Assembly: GCF_050948215.1 (NCBI RefSeq)
Contig: NC_135152.1
Location: forward strand, 3,258,310 to 3,322,309
Direction: 5' to 3'
Source of the DNA: Halictus rubicundus
Taxonomy: Eukaryota > Arthropoda > Insecta > Hymenoptera > Halictidae
DNA: 64,000 nucleotides
Shown: positions 1-12,700 of the stretch, one piece after another
Position numbering within the stretch: position 1 is the first letter of the stretch
How the letters are laid out: each line of letters opens with the position of its first letter
The notes under the pieces: generated by a model
Seen by the model: the letters and a program-made list of their open reading frames with translations, nothing else
What the model was told of the DNA's origin: nothing
The model's database searches: none
Made by a program: the position numbers and the translations under genes

Positions 1-285
1 TGTAAAGATTGGTCTAAATCTAAATGGTTGAAGAGTACGCATTCAGCGTGGATTGTCAGTGGCAGCTCTCTGTTAATGGTAATGCAGCATTGCAGAGGGC
101 GATGTTTCACTATCGGTAATAGCAATAGCAATGCCACACCGCTGAGCCTCAATCATTCTGAATATTTAATTTGAAAAATTTATCCTTTTTTATTATTGTC
201 AAATATTAAAGAGAACTTGACAAAATTCAGCATAACATTTTAATATAAGTTCTCATTAAATTGTATACGATTAATTTTAGTAAAG
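1..285. other. 5' flank of Sam50, no gene seen
   Basis: AT-rich sequence ahead of the Sam50 start codon. It presumably holds the Sam50 promoter and 5' untranslated region and possibly the edge of a gene outside the window. No TATA box or coding frame can be defended. Confidence 0.4.
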
Positions 286-3208
286 ATGGGAACTGTCCAC
301 GCAAAGGTAAGTGCATATTATTAGAAGAGCACGCTATAACCTAAAATCGAGCACATTAATTTACAGCATGAGTAATTTCTAATAATAATTCGTTTCTATG
401 TAATCTTTTACTTAGAACTTATATCAGCTTTCCCTATTTTCATTTTTTTCATAGTATGTCTTTCTACCTTTATTATATGTTTCATTCATGCTTTACATGT
501 TATTGTCATATCATATTTTCAAACAGAATTAACATTCCTTGTTGTTCTCAGGAAACAAGTATGCCGAAAAAACTAAATCAAGATTTAAATCATGCCGTTC
601 CCACTGAAAAACACAACCCCAAAGACAAAGAGGATTCAGTAAGTAATCATTTATGTTGACATTTAAAACTACATTTACATTTTGAAAAAAATAATTTACA
701 TTTTTAACGCATTAATAATTGTGTCATTTACCAATGTTTGCTTGCAGTTTGCAAATGTTAATAAGAGGAAGAACATATTCGGAAAAGACAAAGTAGGAGA
801 GAAAACTATTAACATACAAACAGTTAAGGTACGCTTAACTTTACATCCTAACATGAAACCTCATCTTGTTCTAATTGTCAAATGTATTAACTCGAAGCCA
901 TTTTATGATATAGACAAGAGTTGACAGAGTACACATAGATGGACTTAAGCGAACGAAAGACGACATAATAAAAACCCAAGTAGTAGACCTATTTAAAGCT
1001 AAAGATTTTCAAGATGTTATTCTATGTGCCCATAAAGTCAAGGGAAAGCTAGAATCATTAGGATGCTTTAGGAGTGTCGGAGTTTACATTGATACGAGTG
1101 AAGGTCCTCATGCTACCCCAGAAGGCGTTGAAGTGGGTCTATATAATTACACACTAATTCAACAACAAATAAGTAATTTCTCAGATTTAATTGTTTTCAG
1201 TTCATTGACAAAATGTGCACTTAAAGATTAGGTATTCCTATGAGAAATTGCAAGTCCTATGGTCTTTCAGGTCACCTTTACGGTACGTGAAATGAGACGA
1301 TTAATAGGTGGAATTAACACTATGGTTGGAAACAATGAATGTTCTGCAACTATTGGAGCAAAAGCACCTAATTTATTTGGCAGAGGAGAACGACTACAAA
1401 TGGAATATTCTCATGGCACAAAAAGTTCCACAAATATAAATGTGTCAGCTGTGAAACCACTTGTGAATAGTTGGCTTCATACAGTGTATGTAAGAATATT
1501 TTTCTTTCAATGATTCACATTTTCATTGTAATAATTTAATTTTTTTTTAGGCTAACTGCTAGCGTGTTTAACACAACTAATGATTTTCCATGGTCTGGCT
1601 TTAACCAGTGTGAGATAGGCCTTTTATTAGATATTGCTTTTAATCCGGACGGAGCAGGAATACTGAAACACAATTTACAGTACGAAGCCGTATGCAGGAA
1701 AATTGTTTGTTCAAAGAAAGCGTCATTTTCTGTTCGTGAAGAAAGTGGGCCTAGTTTGAAATCTGCGTTACGACATATTTGTACTATCGATAAACGGGAT
1801 TCTACAATATTTCCTACTATGGGAAGTCTCGTACAATTTTCAACGGAGGTAGCTGGACTTGGAGGGAACATTGGTTTTGTAAAAAATGAACTTATTATGC
1901 AAGCTAATTGGACGCCGCATGAATATTGTGCAAGTGTTATTTATTTAAATTATCAGAGAATGCACATGTATTTATTACTTGTTTGTCTCTGGTGTAACTA
2001 ATATTATTACGGACATTTAAATAGACTTTCCAATTGGGCCTTCAATCTGGATTACTTCGTGGAATTAGCATTCAGAAGGAAATAAGTATAGCCGATCGTT
2101 TCTTTTTGGGCGGGCCAATGAATCTTAGAGGATTCGAGATGAGGGGTTGTGGACCCCGCGAGGAAAACGATTCATTAGGCGGCGATGGGTATTGGGCAGC
2201 AGCGCTTCATTTGTATACACCGCTGCCATTCAGACCCGGTCGTAACGGTATTGGAGATTTGTTCAGGTTACATGGTTTTATCAACGGTGGAAATGTAGCA
2301 AAACTGGGTATGGATTTTTATAGAATTATAATGTAATACCCTTATATTGATAATTTTAGTATGTGATATATTTTGATTTCCATTAATGTATACAGGGGGA
2401 GCCTTTAAAATAATAAAAAGTATAGTATTCTTGAAAGTTAACGAAAACAGTAAATGTTGCTCACGAAAAGAGACTCGGGCGGCACAGAGGCAAGGGTAGT
2501 GAAGTTCTGGCTCCGCCTAAACTGCATCTTGACGCTTACTCTTTCACTCACTCACACACTCATTCTGCAGTATTAATTCTACTCAGCGAATAGCGAGAAT
2601 ACGTGTGACTCAACTGTATCAGCGTGTCCGCCTGACCCGCACCCCTTCCGAGTCTCATTTCGTGAGACGTGGACGGTATTGCACCTCCGTCTATCTCCGA
2701 CATTGACGCTACCGTAGTCCCATTGGCTTTTACCTCAGGCGCTAAATAGTAGTGACCGCTTCAGCCAATACTTTGCTAGAGCCGAGAATACGTGCCAAAC
2801 AAGACCCACCCCTTTCACCCTGGTCAATCGGCCCGCATTCGTTCCACGGGTCTTTTTGCGAGGCACACAGAGTACTTATATTTTAATTGAAAACTCTGGT
2901 TTCATCTAATATTCATTCAAAATTGTTAAATTCGAGGAACGTTTATTAGCTCGAACAAATTATTTTAAATTCGTGAAAATAATATATATATATTTTTTTC
3001 AGCCAATGATTGGAGTGGGAATATGAGTATTATGGATTTGAATATGGATATCTTTTCGAAGGATGTGCGCGCTTCGGTCGGTGGCGGCATTGTAATGAAA
3101 CTTGGAAACATTGCAAGAATCGAATTAAATATAATTTCGCCTCTGAGATATATGAAATACGACGTATTGCGATCGGTTCAATTTGGTATTGGATTGCAAT
3201 ACTTATAA
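286..3208 (+). CDS. Sam50: Sam50, mitochondrial SAM/TOB complex beta-barrel protein
   Basis: Central outer-membrane protein that inserts beta-barrel proteins (porin, Tom40) into the mitochondrial outer membrane; Omp85/BamA family with one POTRA domain and a C-terminal 16-strand barrel. Coding exons read as 286-306, 552-638, 748-828, 928-1132, 1271-1485, 1551-1929, 2025-2307 and 3003-3208, about 490 residues (human about 469). The start gives MGTVHAK, matching animal SAMM50. Recognisable blocks: HIDGLKRTKDD (POTRA), NTMVGNNE, NLFGRGE, SIADRFFLGGP, LHLYTPLPFRPG, and a last exon with VRASVGGGIV, GNIARIELN and the aromatic-ended beta-signal VQFGIGLQYL. The intron after 1929 reads as GC-AG. Oddity: exon 3 ends in phase 0 at 828 while the clear reading of exon 4 needs two bases before 928, so the frame fails to close by one base. 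Family call is firm; the 828/928 join is unresolved. Confidence 0.92.
2440..2880. other. GC-rich block inside the last Sam50 intron
   Basis: The 695-bp last intron (2308-3002) contains about 440 bp that is much richer in G+C than the AT-rich sequence on both sides. It has no long open frame and does not resemble the flanking exons. It could be an inserted element or an internal regulatory segment. No target duplication or inverted ends were found by eye. Confidence 0.4.
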
Positions 3209-3274
3209 GCTTTTATTTGGGAGTAGTAAATTGTGTATCTTGTATTATTTTTTATGTCAGTAATGAGACTGTAC

Positions 3275-3280
3275 AATAAA
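3275..3280 (+). promoter_or_regulatory. Poly(A) signal of Sam50
   Basis: AATAAA 67 bases after the Sam50 stop, in AT-rich sequence; a second AATAAA-like site lies near 3366. Position fits a short 3' UTR. Confidence 0.5.
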
Positions 3281-3735
3281 TTATAATTATAATGTTATTA
3301 TTGTTACAAAAGTATATTTTAATCATTCTAATGTGATTAGTATTTTATGTTTAAACCAAGTTTCCAATAAAAACTAGTACAAATTGTATGAGCATTTAAT
3401 AGTAATTTTCCATTTCTCTGACCACATTGCAAGTCTAAGAAAAACTATAAATGGAATTAGTATTTGATTATTTTGTTTGCATCAGACATGCAACACGCAT
3501 CATTTCTGGGAAATAACAAAAGATTTCATCAGTTGATGAATCAGTTTCAACATGTACATCAATTAGGAACTATCTTTTTTCTGCTCACTCCATTAATCGA
3601 ATTCGTGCATCAATTTTCTATATGCATAAATTTTTAGAAAAATGAGATCAAACATCAGTGTTGTTTTCACGAAATATAATCCACGCGATTTCTTACTATC
3701 GTTTTACACTTTATCGTAACTACGAGAATAACATA

Positions 3736-4065
3736 ATGCGAAACGTCGGCAACAACAGCGCCACAAACCGCGTGAATCACGAGTATTCTATGCATCAACA
3801 TCAACCAGTTGAAAATGGCCGCTTGAAACTTGTTCTCGAAATGTGTGCTACAATATTTTGTCATATTACAATGGAATCCTTTGGAATTATTGAGAAATCT
3901 AAGCAAAGCATTGTGTCCGATGTAACGAGATTTATCGAAAATTCTTTGATCGAAGACAACAAGTGCACTACATCGAAGAATCAGTTGTTAAACTGCGCTC
4001 AGGATTGTCTACGTGATTGTGGTTGTCACGGCTGTGGGGGCTATCTTTGTTGTATGTATGCGTAA
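3736..4065 (+). CDS. Hypothetical Cys-rich open frame upstream of PPP1R15
   Basis: An ATG at 3736 opens 109 codons (frame open from 3658) with a His/Asn-rich start, a helical middle (VLEMCATIFCHITMESFG) and a Cys-rich tail (CAQDCLRDCGCHGCGGYLCC). No family was recognised. Base composition is richer in G+C than its surroundings. A good splice donor (GTATGT) sits at 4053, just before the stop. If it joins the acceptor at 4839-4840, this frame becomes a long upstream ORF whose stop overlaps the PPP1R15 start (TAATG). It could therefore be part of the PPP1R15 leader, a small separate gene, or chance. Not supported by similarity. Confidence 0.3.
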   Translation: MRNVGNNSATNRVNHEYSMHQHQPVENGRLKLVLEMCATIFCHITMESFGIIEKSKQSIVSDVTRFIENSLIEDNKCTTSKNQLLNCAQDCLRDCGCHGCGGYLCCMYA

Positions 4066-4840
4066 AAAAATGTTTTATCATTGGATCATTGCAATTTCAA
4101 TGTGTAGCAGTAGGTCATAAGAACAATTTAACGATATGTGAAAACGAAAGTAATGGTAAAGATTTGGTTATCCCGTCACTGTGGAATGTGCGTGATAAAT
4201 CTCTGGCGGGACGGCATTGTAATTATAAACTGTATATTGATTCGCAAATGTTTTCAAGATTATAAAATGCTCCCGTATTTAATTTAGATATTTATATGGT
4301 TTCGAAATGTTTAAATTTCGTGGTTATAATCTAGCAGAACAACATATGTAGAAAATTAAATAATTCTTACCAGGAAAGAAATACGAATCTTAACATTTAA
4401 ATGATTCTATCACAAGTACAATCAATCATAAACGTGTATTTGCAATCTATAAATTTGCAATGCCATGCAATGGTATCACATTTTTATAATTATTCTTATT
4501 TAAATATGTATTTGTAGCTAAAGATAATTCAGACAAATGTTTATACATGTGATTGGAATGATCATTCCCAAAGTTTTGAGTTGGTTTTTACAATGTGACA
4601 TTGTTAGCCAACTTTAACTTTTGCCTTATAAGTAGATTTTTGTGATTATGAAAACAAAAGACAATTTTAATTTTTAACATTTTGTTTATAGTACAGCAAA
4701 GAAGATATATGAGAACTAGGAGAGGTGGTAAAGGAGTACCAGTCTGTTGAATAAAATATGTGAGTAAATTAAAGATAAACAACTTATTCTCATTAGGAAA
4801 TTTTATTTGGTTTTTACATTTGATGATATGTTGTGTGCAG
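4066..4840. other. Gap between the upstream ORF and PPP1R15
   Basis: AT-rich, no supported gene. It ends in a pyrimidine-poor but usable splice acceptor (TGTGTGCAG, 4832-4840) ten bases before the PPP1R15 start codon, so it may be an intron in the 5' UTR or promoter DNA. Confidence 0.3.
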
Positions 4841-4850
4841 TAAACCAATA

Positions 4851-6576
4851 ATGGAGAAAATGTATTCGATGAACGATACATTGAACAGGGAAAGCAAAAT
4901 GTCGAGTCCAAAAAGAGAAAACATGCTATATAGTGTGTTCAATGCTTTGAATGTGATGTGGAATCGAGTTGCTAAAGTTCCTGCATCATTAATGACAGGC
5001 ATTAATTACCCACTATCGGTAACAGTAGTACATAACGAAGGTATAATTTCTCATGACTTTTTTAAAGATTTGACAACTAAAAGGGATGCATTGAACACCG
5101 ATAACGTGTATATTCATAATACTTCGATGAAAGAATCTTTAAATATGTTTGAGAATATTCATCATAATATATTAGAAGAACAGAAATTGTATGTGCATGG
5201 AGTTTTTAATGAAAAAATGCCAATGGAGGACTTAAAATTCAATTACAACTACATCGATATTAATAACAAGGCTGGAGACAGGTTTGATAAAAAAGAACCA
5301 GTTGTTAAAGAGAATTCAAATCATTTGTCATCAACTGAAATATCAAATAAGAAAAATATGGAAGGATTGTTTGAACACACTTATTTAGACAGCACAGAAA
5401 ACGTGAACAATGTCGATAACTACAAATATACGAACGATACTAGTATCTCTGATAAGAAACAGTCTTCTGATTGCATAGAGAATAGAGCTAATGACAAAGT
5501 AATCATAAACGACAAACCATTTTTGTCCACAACCAATACAGACGTAGAGAGTGAACAAACGGTTAAACAAACTTCTGTATCTAATATATTGACAAATATG
5601 TGGATAAAGGTTTACGGCAATATGACAGATCGATTCTGTAAAACTGACTCAATTGAAACAGAAACAGTAATGAAACGATCACTCTCCTCGCCAAAGCAAC
5701 GGAGGAAATATAACACTATAACAAAGGGCCGAGGTCGAGGTCGTGCAAGGTCGCAGCTTAGGCGTTCCGGTGTAAGTCAAACAAGACATAGAAAGGAACG
5801 CACGAAGCACGATCTTGCTGCAGACATACAAAATGATTTAGAAAGTTGGCAAGAAGAAGACTGTTGTAGCTTAGACGAAGACGTAGTAGACGGATTAGAC
5901 ATTTCAGGAACAAATAGTTGTCCTGAAGCGTTCACGTTTGCCGATGTTGAACCAAAACTACAGAAACCAAAATCACATAAGAGTTGTAGTCAAGGAATGT
6001 CAAAATTGTCCATGAAAATGAGATGCATACCTCAGTGTATAAATATTTTTAATGAAAATTGTGCTGAGGGTAAATACAATTCGCTGAGAACGGCATTCCG
6101 GCCGCGCTTGGCATCAGAGAGTTCTATCGATTCAGAAGATAGTTCTTGTATAGTTTTCGAAACAGAATCTGAAGTAACTTACAGAAGTGATGATGAATAC
6201 ACAGATGAAAGCGATACAGATCAAACTAGTGATGACGACGAAGACGAAAATGAGACATGCAATCGTAATGAACGTCTTTCTCCAGTTCAAAAAGTAAATA
6301 GTCATTTGATGGTTGGAATTGCTTATTTGAATTCCTATGTATTAAAGAATGAAATCTTAATTCTAGGTAAAATTTAATTTGAATCCGACTGTTCATGTCA
6401 TGGTACAATGGGACTATGCATACCGTGCTGCTCGTAAAGGCCCGTGGGAGCAAATGGGTAGAGATAGAGTACGATTTAAGAGCCGTATTAATTGTATAGG
6501 ACACGTTCTTAATCCAATATTAAGTACTCAACATCGACTTCATGTTTGGCAGGAAAGATTTTCACCTATTGATTAA
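4851..6576 (+). CDS. PPP1R15: PPP1R15 (GADD34/CReP), PP1 regulatory subunit for eIF2alpha
   Basis: Recruits protein phosphatase 1 to dephosphorylate eIF2alpha and so end the integrated stress response. Two coding exons, 4851-6293 and 6367-6576, give about 550 residues. The N-terminal half is long, Asn/Asp/Ser-rich and unconserved. A basic Arg/Gly patch (near residues 283-315, KGRGRGRARSQLRRSG) is followed by a strongly acidic stretch just before the PP1 site. The PP1-docking motif KVKF (residues 481-484) is built across the intron: K from exon 1, VKF from exon 2. It is followed by NPTVHVMVQWDYAYRAARKG and PWEQMGRDRVRF, the C-terminal signature of insect PPP1R15 that contacts PP1 and actin. 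Reading straight through the 73-bp intron instead gives a stop at once, so the intron is needed. ATG at 4851 was chosen because the codon further upstream in frame is GTG; 4860 (MYSMND) is also possible. Confidence 0.9.
6294..6366 (+). other. 73-bp intron splitting the PP1-docking motif
   Basis: Donor AAA|GTAAAT, acceptor TTCTAG|GTAAAA, phase 0. Retention would end the protein before the PP1-binding residues, so splicing here decides whether a functional subunit is made. Confidence 0.85.
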
Positions 6577-6712
6577 AATTTCTATTCACCGTCCTTGTAA
6601 GGTAATTTCTTGAATAAGGGCTAAATGCTGTATAATACGGTAGAAGAGATGATGTATTACAGTAAAAAGGAATATGTATAATAAGTCTTCCAAAATAACA
6701 AAATAGGCTGTG

Positions 6713-6718
6713 AATAAA
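6713..6718 (+). promoter_or_regulatory. Poly(A) signal of PPP1R15
   Basis: AATAAA 137 bases after the stop; a second AATAAA lies at about 6776. Confidence 0.4.
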
Positions 6719-9700
6719 TAGTGTAGACCATCTGTTTTAAAAGACATTCTTTTTTTAAAAATTACAGTACTATGAATAAATCGTTTCCTACTTGTGCTAC
6801 GTTATTGTATGCTGCATGCTGAATAATTGTTTCCATTAAACATATAAAAAACTATATGGCTTAAATTCTTGCCTGTGGCTAGTCTAATATTTGTAGGCAT
6901 ATTAAATATCACTGGAACTTATTTTATGTACAGCACGAATTATGTTGGGTGATAGACATAATTGTAAAATGATGAAGTGTGTTTTATAATCATAATAACA
7001 TAAACAATAACTAATTTGATAACATTTTATACATGAAAGATAAGAGATTCTTATTATATCACCTAATATGATTTTAGTAATAAATATTGATGTACATATA
7101 AGGAAATATTAGTATAAAAAGAACATAAGTTATAAGTAAGCGGGAATACAGTGTTTACTAATATATTTAAAAACTCTTCTCTTTGGAAGAGACACATACA
7201 CAAAATCTATTTAAATATTCCTGTATTATAAGAAGATATACATATTTATTTTTAGTTCAATTATCTCATTTTACTTGAATAAGGTACCAAAAGTAGACAT
7301 TATTATTAATGCATTAGTCACTAACGATGTATAAATTATCAATCTTTTCCAATATATTCAAAACAAATTTATTGGAAGATGTTAATTATCCATATTTTCC
7401 TTTCTCAACATATATCATCATCTCTTTGACTCTACAAGCATTTTTCTATGGAAACGAAATATTTTATGAGACACTTTTAGTAATAAAATATTTTTCAAGT
7501 CTCCGAGTCGAGATCACATTACGTGATGCAAATTACACGTGTTTATAACATCTCTGTACATGAAATGTATGTTAGATTTTGTATGAAACAATAGAACGTA
7601 GGATTTCTTAATTACTACTGTATACTTGGGAATACAAACAAATGGACATTAATGTTACTAATTTTTGCGACATTGCAAAATTTCATTGAATAAAATTATT
7701 AATTTACTTTGATTTTTCATTGTATGGAGATGTTAAACGGTTTAAAAATTGTATTACACGTTTGCAATATTTTAACAATATTAGTAATATGTACATAAAT
7801 GTCCATCTATTTCTTTTGCCTATAATTGTTCTACTATAAATTGCAATCTACATTATTTATTAAATTTTTGATAAAAACATTAATATGCTGTGAAACAAAT
7901 CTTTAATAAATCACACAGTGTACGCATTGTATAAAGCAGGTTGTTCAGGTTGCTTTGTATGTTACTTGAAAGGTTTATGACTATAAAAATTGACGTAAAG
8001 ATTGCTGCTGCTCCAATAACAAGGCAATTTTTAAATTGGAAGCGAGAAACAAAATCTCATTACTGAAATAAATGAAGATAAATGAAATCAATCATAAAAA
8101 TGGAGGTCTAAAATCAAGTAAATATGTCTGCTAATCCGTTCACTTATGGTACAGTAAATAATAAGCAGAAAAAGCAATTAACAAAACTTTTAGTTTAAAA
8201 CTCGATTTATATTTTAATCTATACAAATACCATATATTTTATTTTCCAATAATTGAATAATCAAATGCCTTTGTTTTAGCATTAATTTTGTATAAAAAAT
8301 AAGAGTGTAAAAGTTATATATTTCATTCTAATCTAGTTATGTATTATATGTATTTAAAAAGTGTTAATAATTAGAATATATGTACATATTATAGAAGGTA
8401 ATACGATAAATCATAAATGCATAATTTTTCCATTTACAGTTTAGATTCGCTTTAATATGCAATGTATAAAAATATTAGGTAATTAATATCTGTTTTATTT
8501 TTCATTGGGGGATACTTCGGAAAGTAGAATAATATTGTGCATGTATTTAAAATATAAAAGTACGCGATATATGTATATACTCAATTAAATAAACAAGTTA
8601 ATCTGTTTTGTAATTGACTATAAAGTGTCTTAAACTTTATTTAAACACTACCAATTCCTAGAGCCCAGGGTAAAAATAATAAGGGGAAGACTAATAGGAG
8701 GGAATATAAACAAGAATTAAAATTACTTTTGTAGTATGACGCCAATTTTTCATTCAACTAGTTTAAATTCCCGCGCGCTTGAATGAGCAAAGCAGTGCAT
8801 CACTGCAGAGGCGCCAACTCACGTTAACTAATTATACCTCTAAATAACCGCGAAGCACGTAACGCTAATAAAATATTGTATCAGATCGTTAATTGTATGC
8901 CCGTATGAAAGATAAAACGTATGTCTACCATGATTCTAACTATTAATTTGCCTGTCATGAGTAACTTGAGAAGTTTCTCAGAATATAACAATGAAGTAAT
9001 AATACAATTCGAATTATGCCAAGGGCAAGTTACATGATTGTGAGTGCTTGATTGGTGTTCAGAAAACTAACGTTTGCAGTTACGGTTCCTGCTCCTTAAT
9101 TGCGTACCTGCGGCTTCGTTTTGAAGAACAATATTCTTTCGACACAGCGTTGTCTCCTGATTGCAAGAGTCCGTGCTCTGGTTCTGTCGGTAAAAAGTTC
9201 CTAAGTTGGTAAGAAAGCAATTTGTTCTTATGTATTAATTGACACAATCGTTTTAGAAAAAAAGCCAGAGAAAAAATGTTAGGAACAAGAAACTATCGAA
9301 TTTTAATATTTAAGATTCGACTATTTTAATTTGGCAGAATACATATGGTGTACATATTAAAATTTATTGGACGTATATAGACGCTATAAAGAGTAACGAA
9401 AATGAGTTATCTGATAGGTACAGTAACTGTAATTGGTATTTACATGAATATATATGCAGCAGTGTAAACGCTATGACAGTAATGAAATTTTATACTCTAT
9501 TTTTTATCTCTATATGTAATATGCATTTGAAAGTGGAATTGTTTAATTGCGAGTTTGTATAACATCCACAGCCTTCTTATAATTTATTCGTGCCAATAGC
9601 GTGGCCTCGTCGTAAGAAAAAATGTGCAATGGAACAGTTTATTTTACGATTATTATGCGTTCCTGACATTGGAGCTCAGAAAAACATCTCGTGGGAACAT

Positions 9701-12700
9701 TTCATCGACACTCAGGCAATTCTATGAAAAATCACTGGACCGTGCATTATTATTGATCAACTTCTTGTGATCAGATTGAAGCGCGCGCTCAAAAGATACC
9801 GCGGTACGCATAATTATTAATTTCAGTCGCTTAAATTATAATTTCACTCGCATTGATTCGAAATCAATATATTTCGCAAGATAAATCGTCTTTAAGTTAA
9901 TAGCATTATTGACAGGTTGTTGATAAATCAAAAAGCCTTCGTTGATGCGAGAATGATGCATTGATACTGATTGCTATCTTACAGGCGATGTTTACAATTG
10001 AATTATCGCAATTTTAAGAAATTGTGGATCATAATGCACTTAATTAACCTTCCCGCGGATCACATTACTGATAATTGCGTTTAAATGCATGGGATTTATT
10101 GTCGGATCACAATGCATTTGTCTTGGCGAATGATTTGAGTAATTAAGCCCGGATGAGTACTTTCTCAATTGATGATAATGGAGGTGTGCACAACCATCTG
10201 TTAAGCGTTTATGATTTCAGTAAATCTGCACCTGTCCGTAATGACACTTTCGATAAAACGTTTCTGTCTTACTTCTTCATGTAGGATCTTTTTTCCCACA
10301 TATAGTTCCACCTAACTTTACCGCTATAAAAATTATTGTAAGTAGTTACTAAAATAAATTTATCAATTTTTCTAACATAATTATTTCCATTTTTTTTTTA
10401 TAGTATTGGATGTCACATGAGGGTCATAATATTATAGTCCTTTGGATTCATCTTCACATTGGTTATTACATCACGGTAATAAAAACATTTCCATAAAAAA
10501 ATACCTCGAGTGCATTGACATTCCGAAAAATATAATCTTCAGAAAAATTGTTTGCTTATAACAGTGTTTGCTCCTATAAATTTAATCATGTCTCTCTCCC
10601 GGGCACTTTGTCGTCATCAATAATATGTAAGATATTTAAGGTGTTCACTGAATGTATTCCATATCGTGTTCCATCTCGGGAATTCTTTCTCGAGAGTTTC
10701 TCGAGAAATTTTATAATTGATTATTTCTCATTTCTCGAGAAATTTAAATCTAGGAAAATTCTTATGAATCTCATTTATTTTATAACATATTTTCGGAAAT
10801 GAATTTTCAGTTCACTCAAATTGCATATTATTAATCAATCGCGTACGTATAAGCATATCTACAGGCAGCATAGCAATGCCTACGTATGCATGTTTGCAAT
10901 GTGAAAATTTATAATAATTGTTGCGAATGCATGTCGACGTGAGGTAATGCACACCCAAAAGGACACCCAATCTTCAGCAACTTTTGGATGTTCTGTATAC
11001 GATAAAGCTAACATCCACGCAAAATGAAAGAAATTTTTCTACGGCTACAGATTTTGTTACAAAAAAAAAAAAGAAGTAGATTGTCTGATTCTACATTAGA
11101 CGCATTATGCTTCTTAAGAAGTCATTTCAAAAGAAAAGCGTAATGTTTCACTTTATAAAAGTTTGGTTTTAAAGAAATAAATTTATTTACTCAGAATAAA
11201 CACTGAGTTAAAGTTTTTTGCCCTTTCGATAAATATTATTAACGATATTCCAAATATTATAAGTTTCCCAATATTTTTTTATTTTATTAAAAATTCTCGA
11301 GAATTATAGTCTTATTTCTCATTTCTCGAGAAATGGAAATGTTGAGAAATCAGGAATACTAATTCCATACGTTGCTTTACTCGCGTACGACGAGTCGTGC
11401 AGTATTTTTCCAGAGAAATCGTACAACGAATATCGGAGGACAACTCAGATAATCTCGAAGCCTGTTGCAAAATTGTTTTCTTGGTCGTGATTTCACGCGG
11501 CGTTTTTGCGCCCAATGATTGTAAGGGGGACAAAGAGAAAGAGAAAAAAAAATCGCAATGTCTATTCAAGGATTATAGCAAGCGATCTGCTTTCACCTTT
11601 TCACGATCGTCCCGATCGCGAAGGAGGAGCAGAAAAGGAACCGTGATTCTATGTATATGACGCATCGCGTGAAATTCTGTATGGAAGATAACAGTTTCGA
11701 AGGTCCATCTAGATACGTTGTTCCAATTTCGGAGTTCACGTACAAGATAAGGTCCTCGCGTTCGACAATATGACTCATTTTAGCCACAGTGCTTAAACAC
11801 CTTGTAGGATCAACAGAATTTAGAAAAAGAGAAGTTATCAGAACAGACAAGAATGCATAGAGCTTGCTTTTTGTTCTGGTTGAACATTGTAGAAAATTTT
11901 TCGGTTTTTCATAGGGGGATTAAATGGCAGACATCCAACCGTTTCCGCTGGAGGAATCAGTTGCGGTGACTTTTAAGCCTTAGCACTTGCTCGACTACTT
12001 CGGAACGATCCGAATGTTCTGGAAAAGACGGCTTTTACTTTTACTAAAGGATTCCTTGCTCGATCTTACATACACTTGTAACTGTTAAACAGCTTTTAAG
12101 ATAAATGTCGCATGGGCACTCGTCCTTTTGAAATATCACCGTTTTCTGCGTACGTTTGGAGGCAGAATTGCATCACATAAACTTATCTAGGATTTATCTA
12201 AACTGCGTTAGACGCACAACATTCGAATAATATTAATATGTAAATTACTGCTGTATAGGGTAAAGTGGTTTATTTTTAAAGCATAATTGATTATTTAATA
12301 AAGCGATATATACCATATATATATATATATTAACTGATTTGAATGAAAAAAATGTAATATCTCTTTTTTCATATTCATTATGCTTTAAAAGTAAGTATAA
12401 TTAATATAGGCACAGTAATTGGCTCTCTTACACTATGTAAACTCAATCTGGAATTTTGTGAATTGTTTGTACAATATTTGCAAGCTGGAACTTTGATGAA
12501 TGCTAATCAATTCACAGGATAACACGGAATCGGGAAAATATTCGCGAGCGTGTTGATGTCTTATCAAATGTTTTTATAAATATATAGATACGAGAGATAT
12601 CGAGCGAATATTTACGCAATAGTAAACCGGTGAACAGTCACGGTAAACCGAAGAAACCGGTAAAAAATTTGTATAAATTCAAGAAGCCGCACGTTATGTT

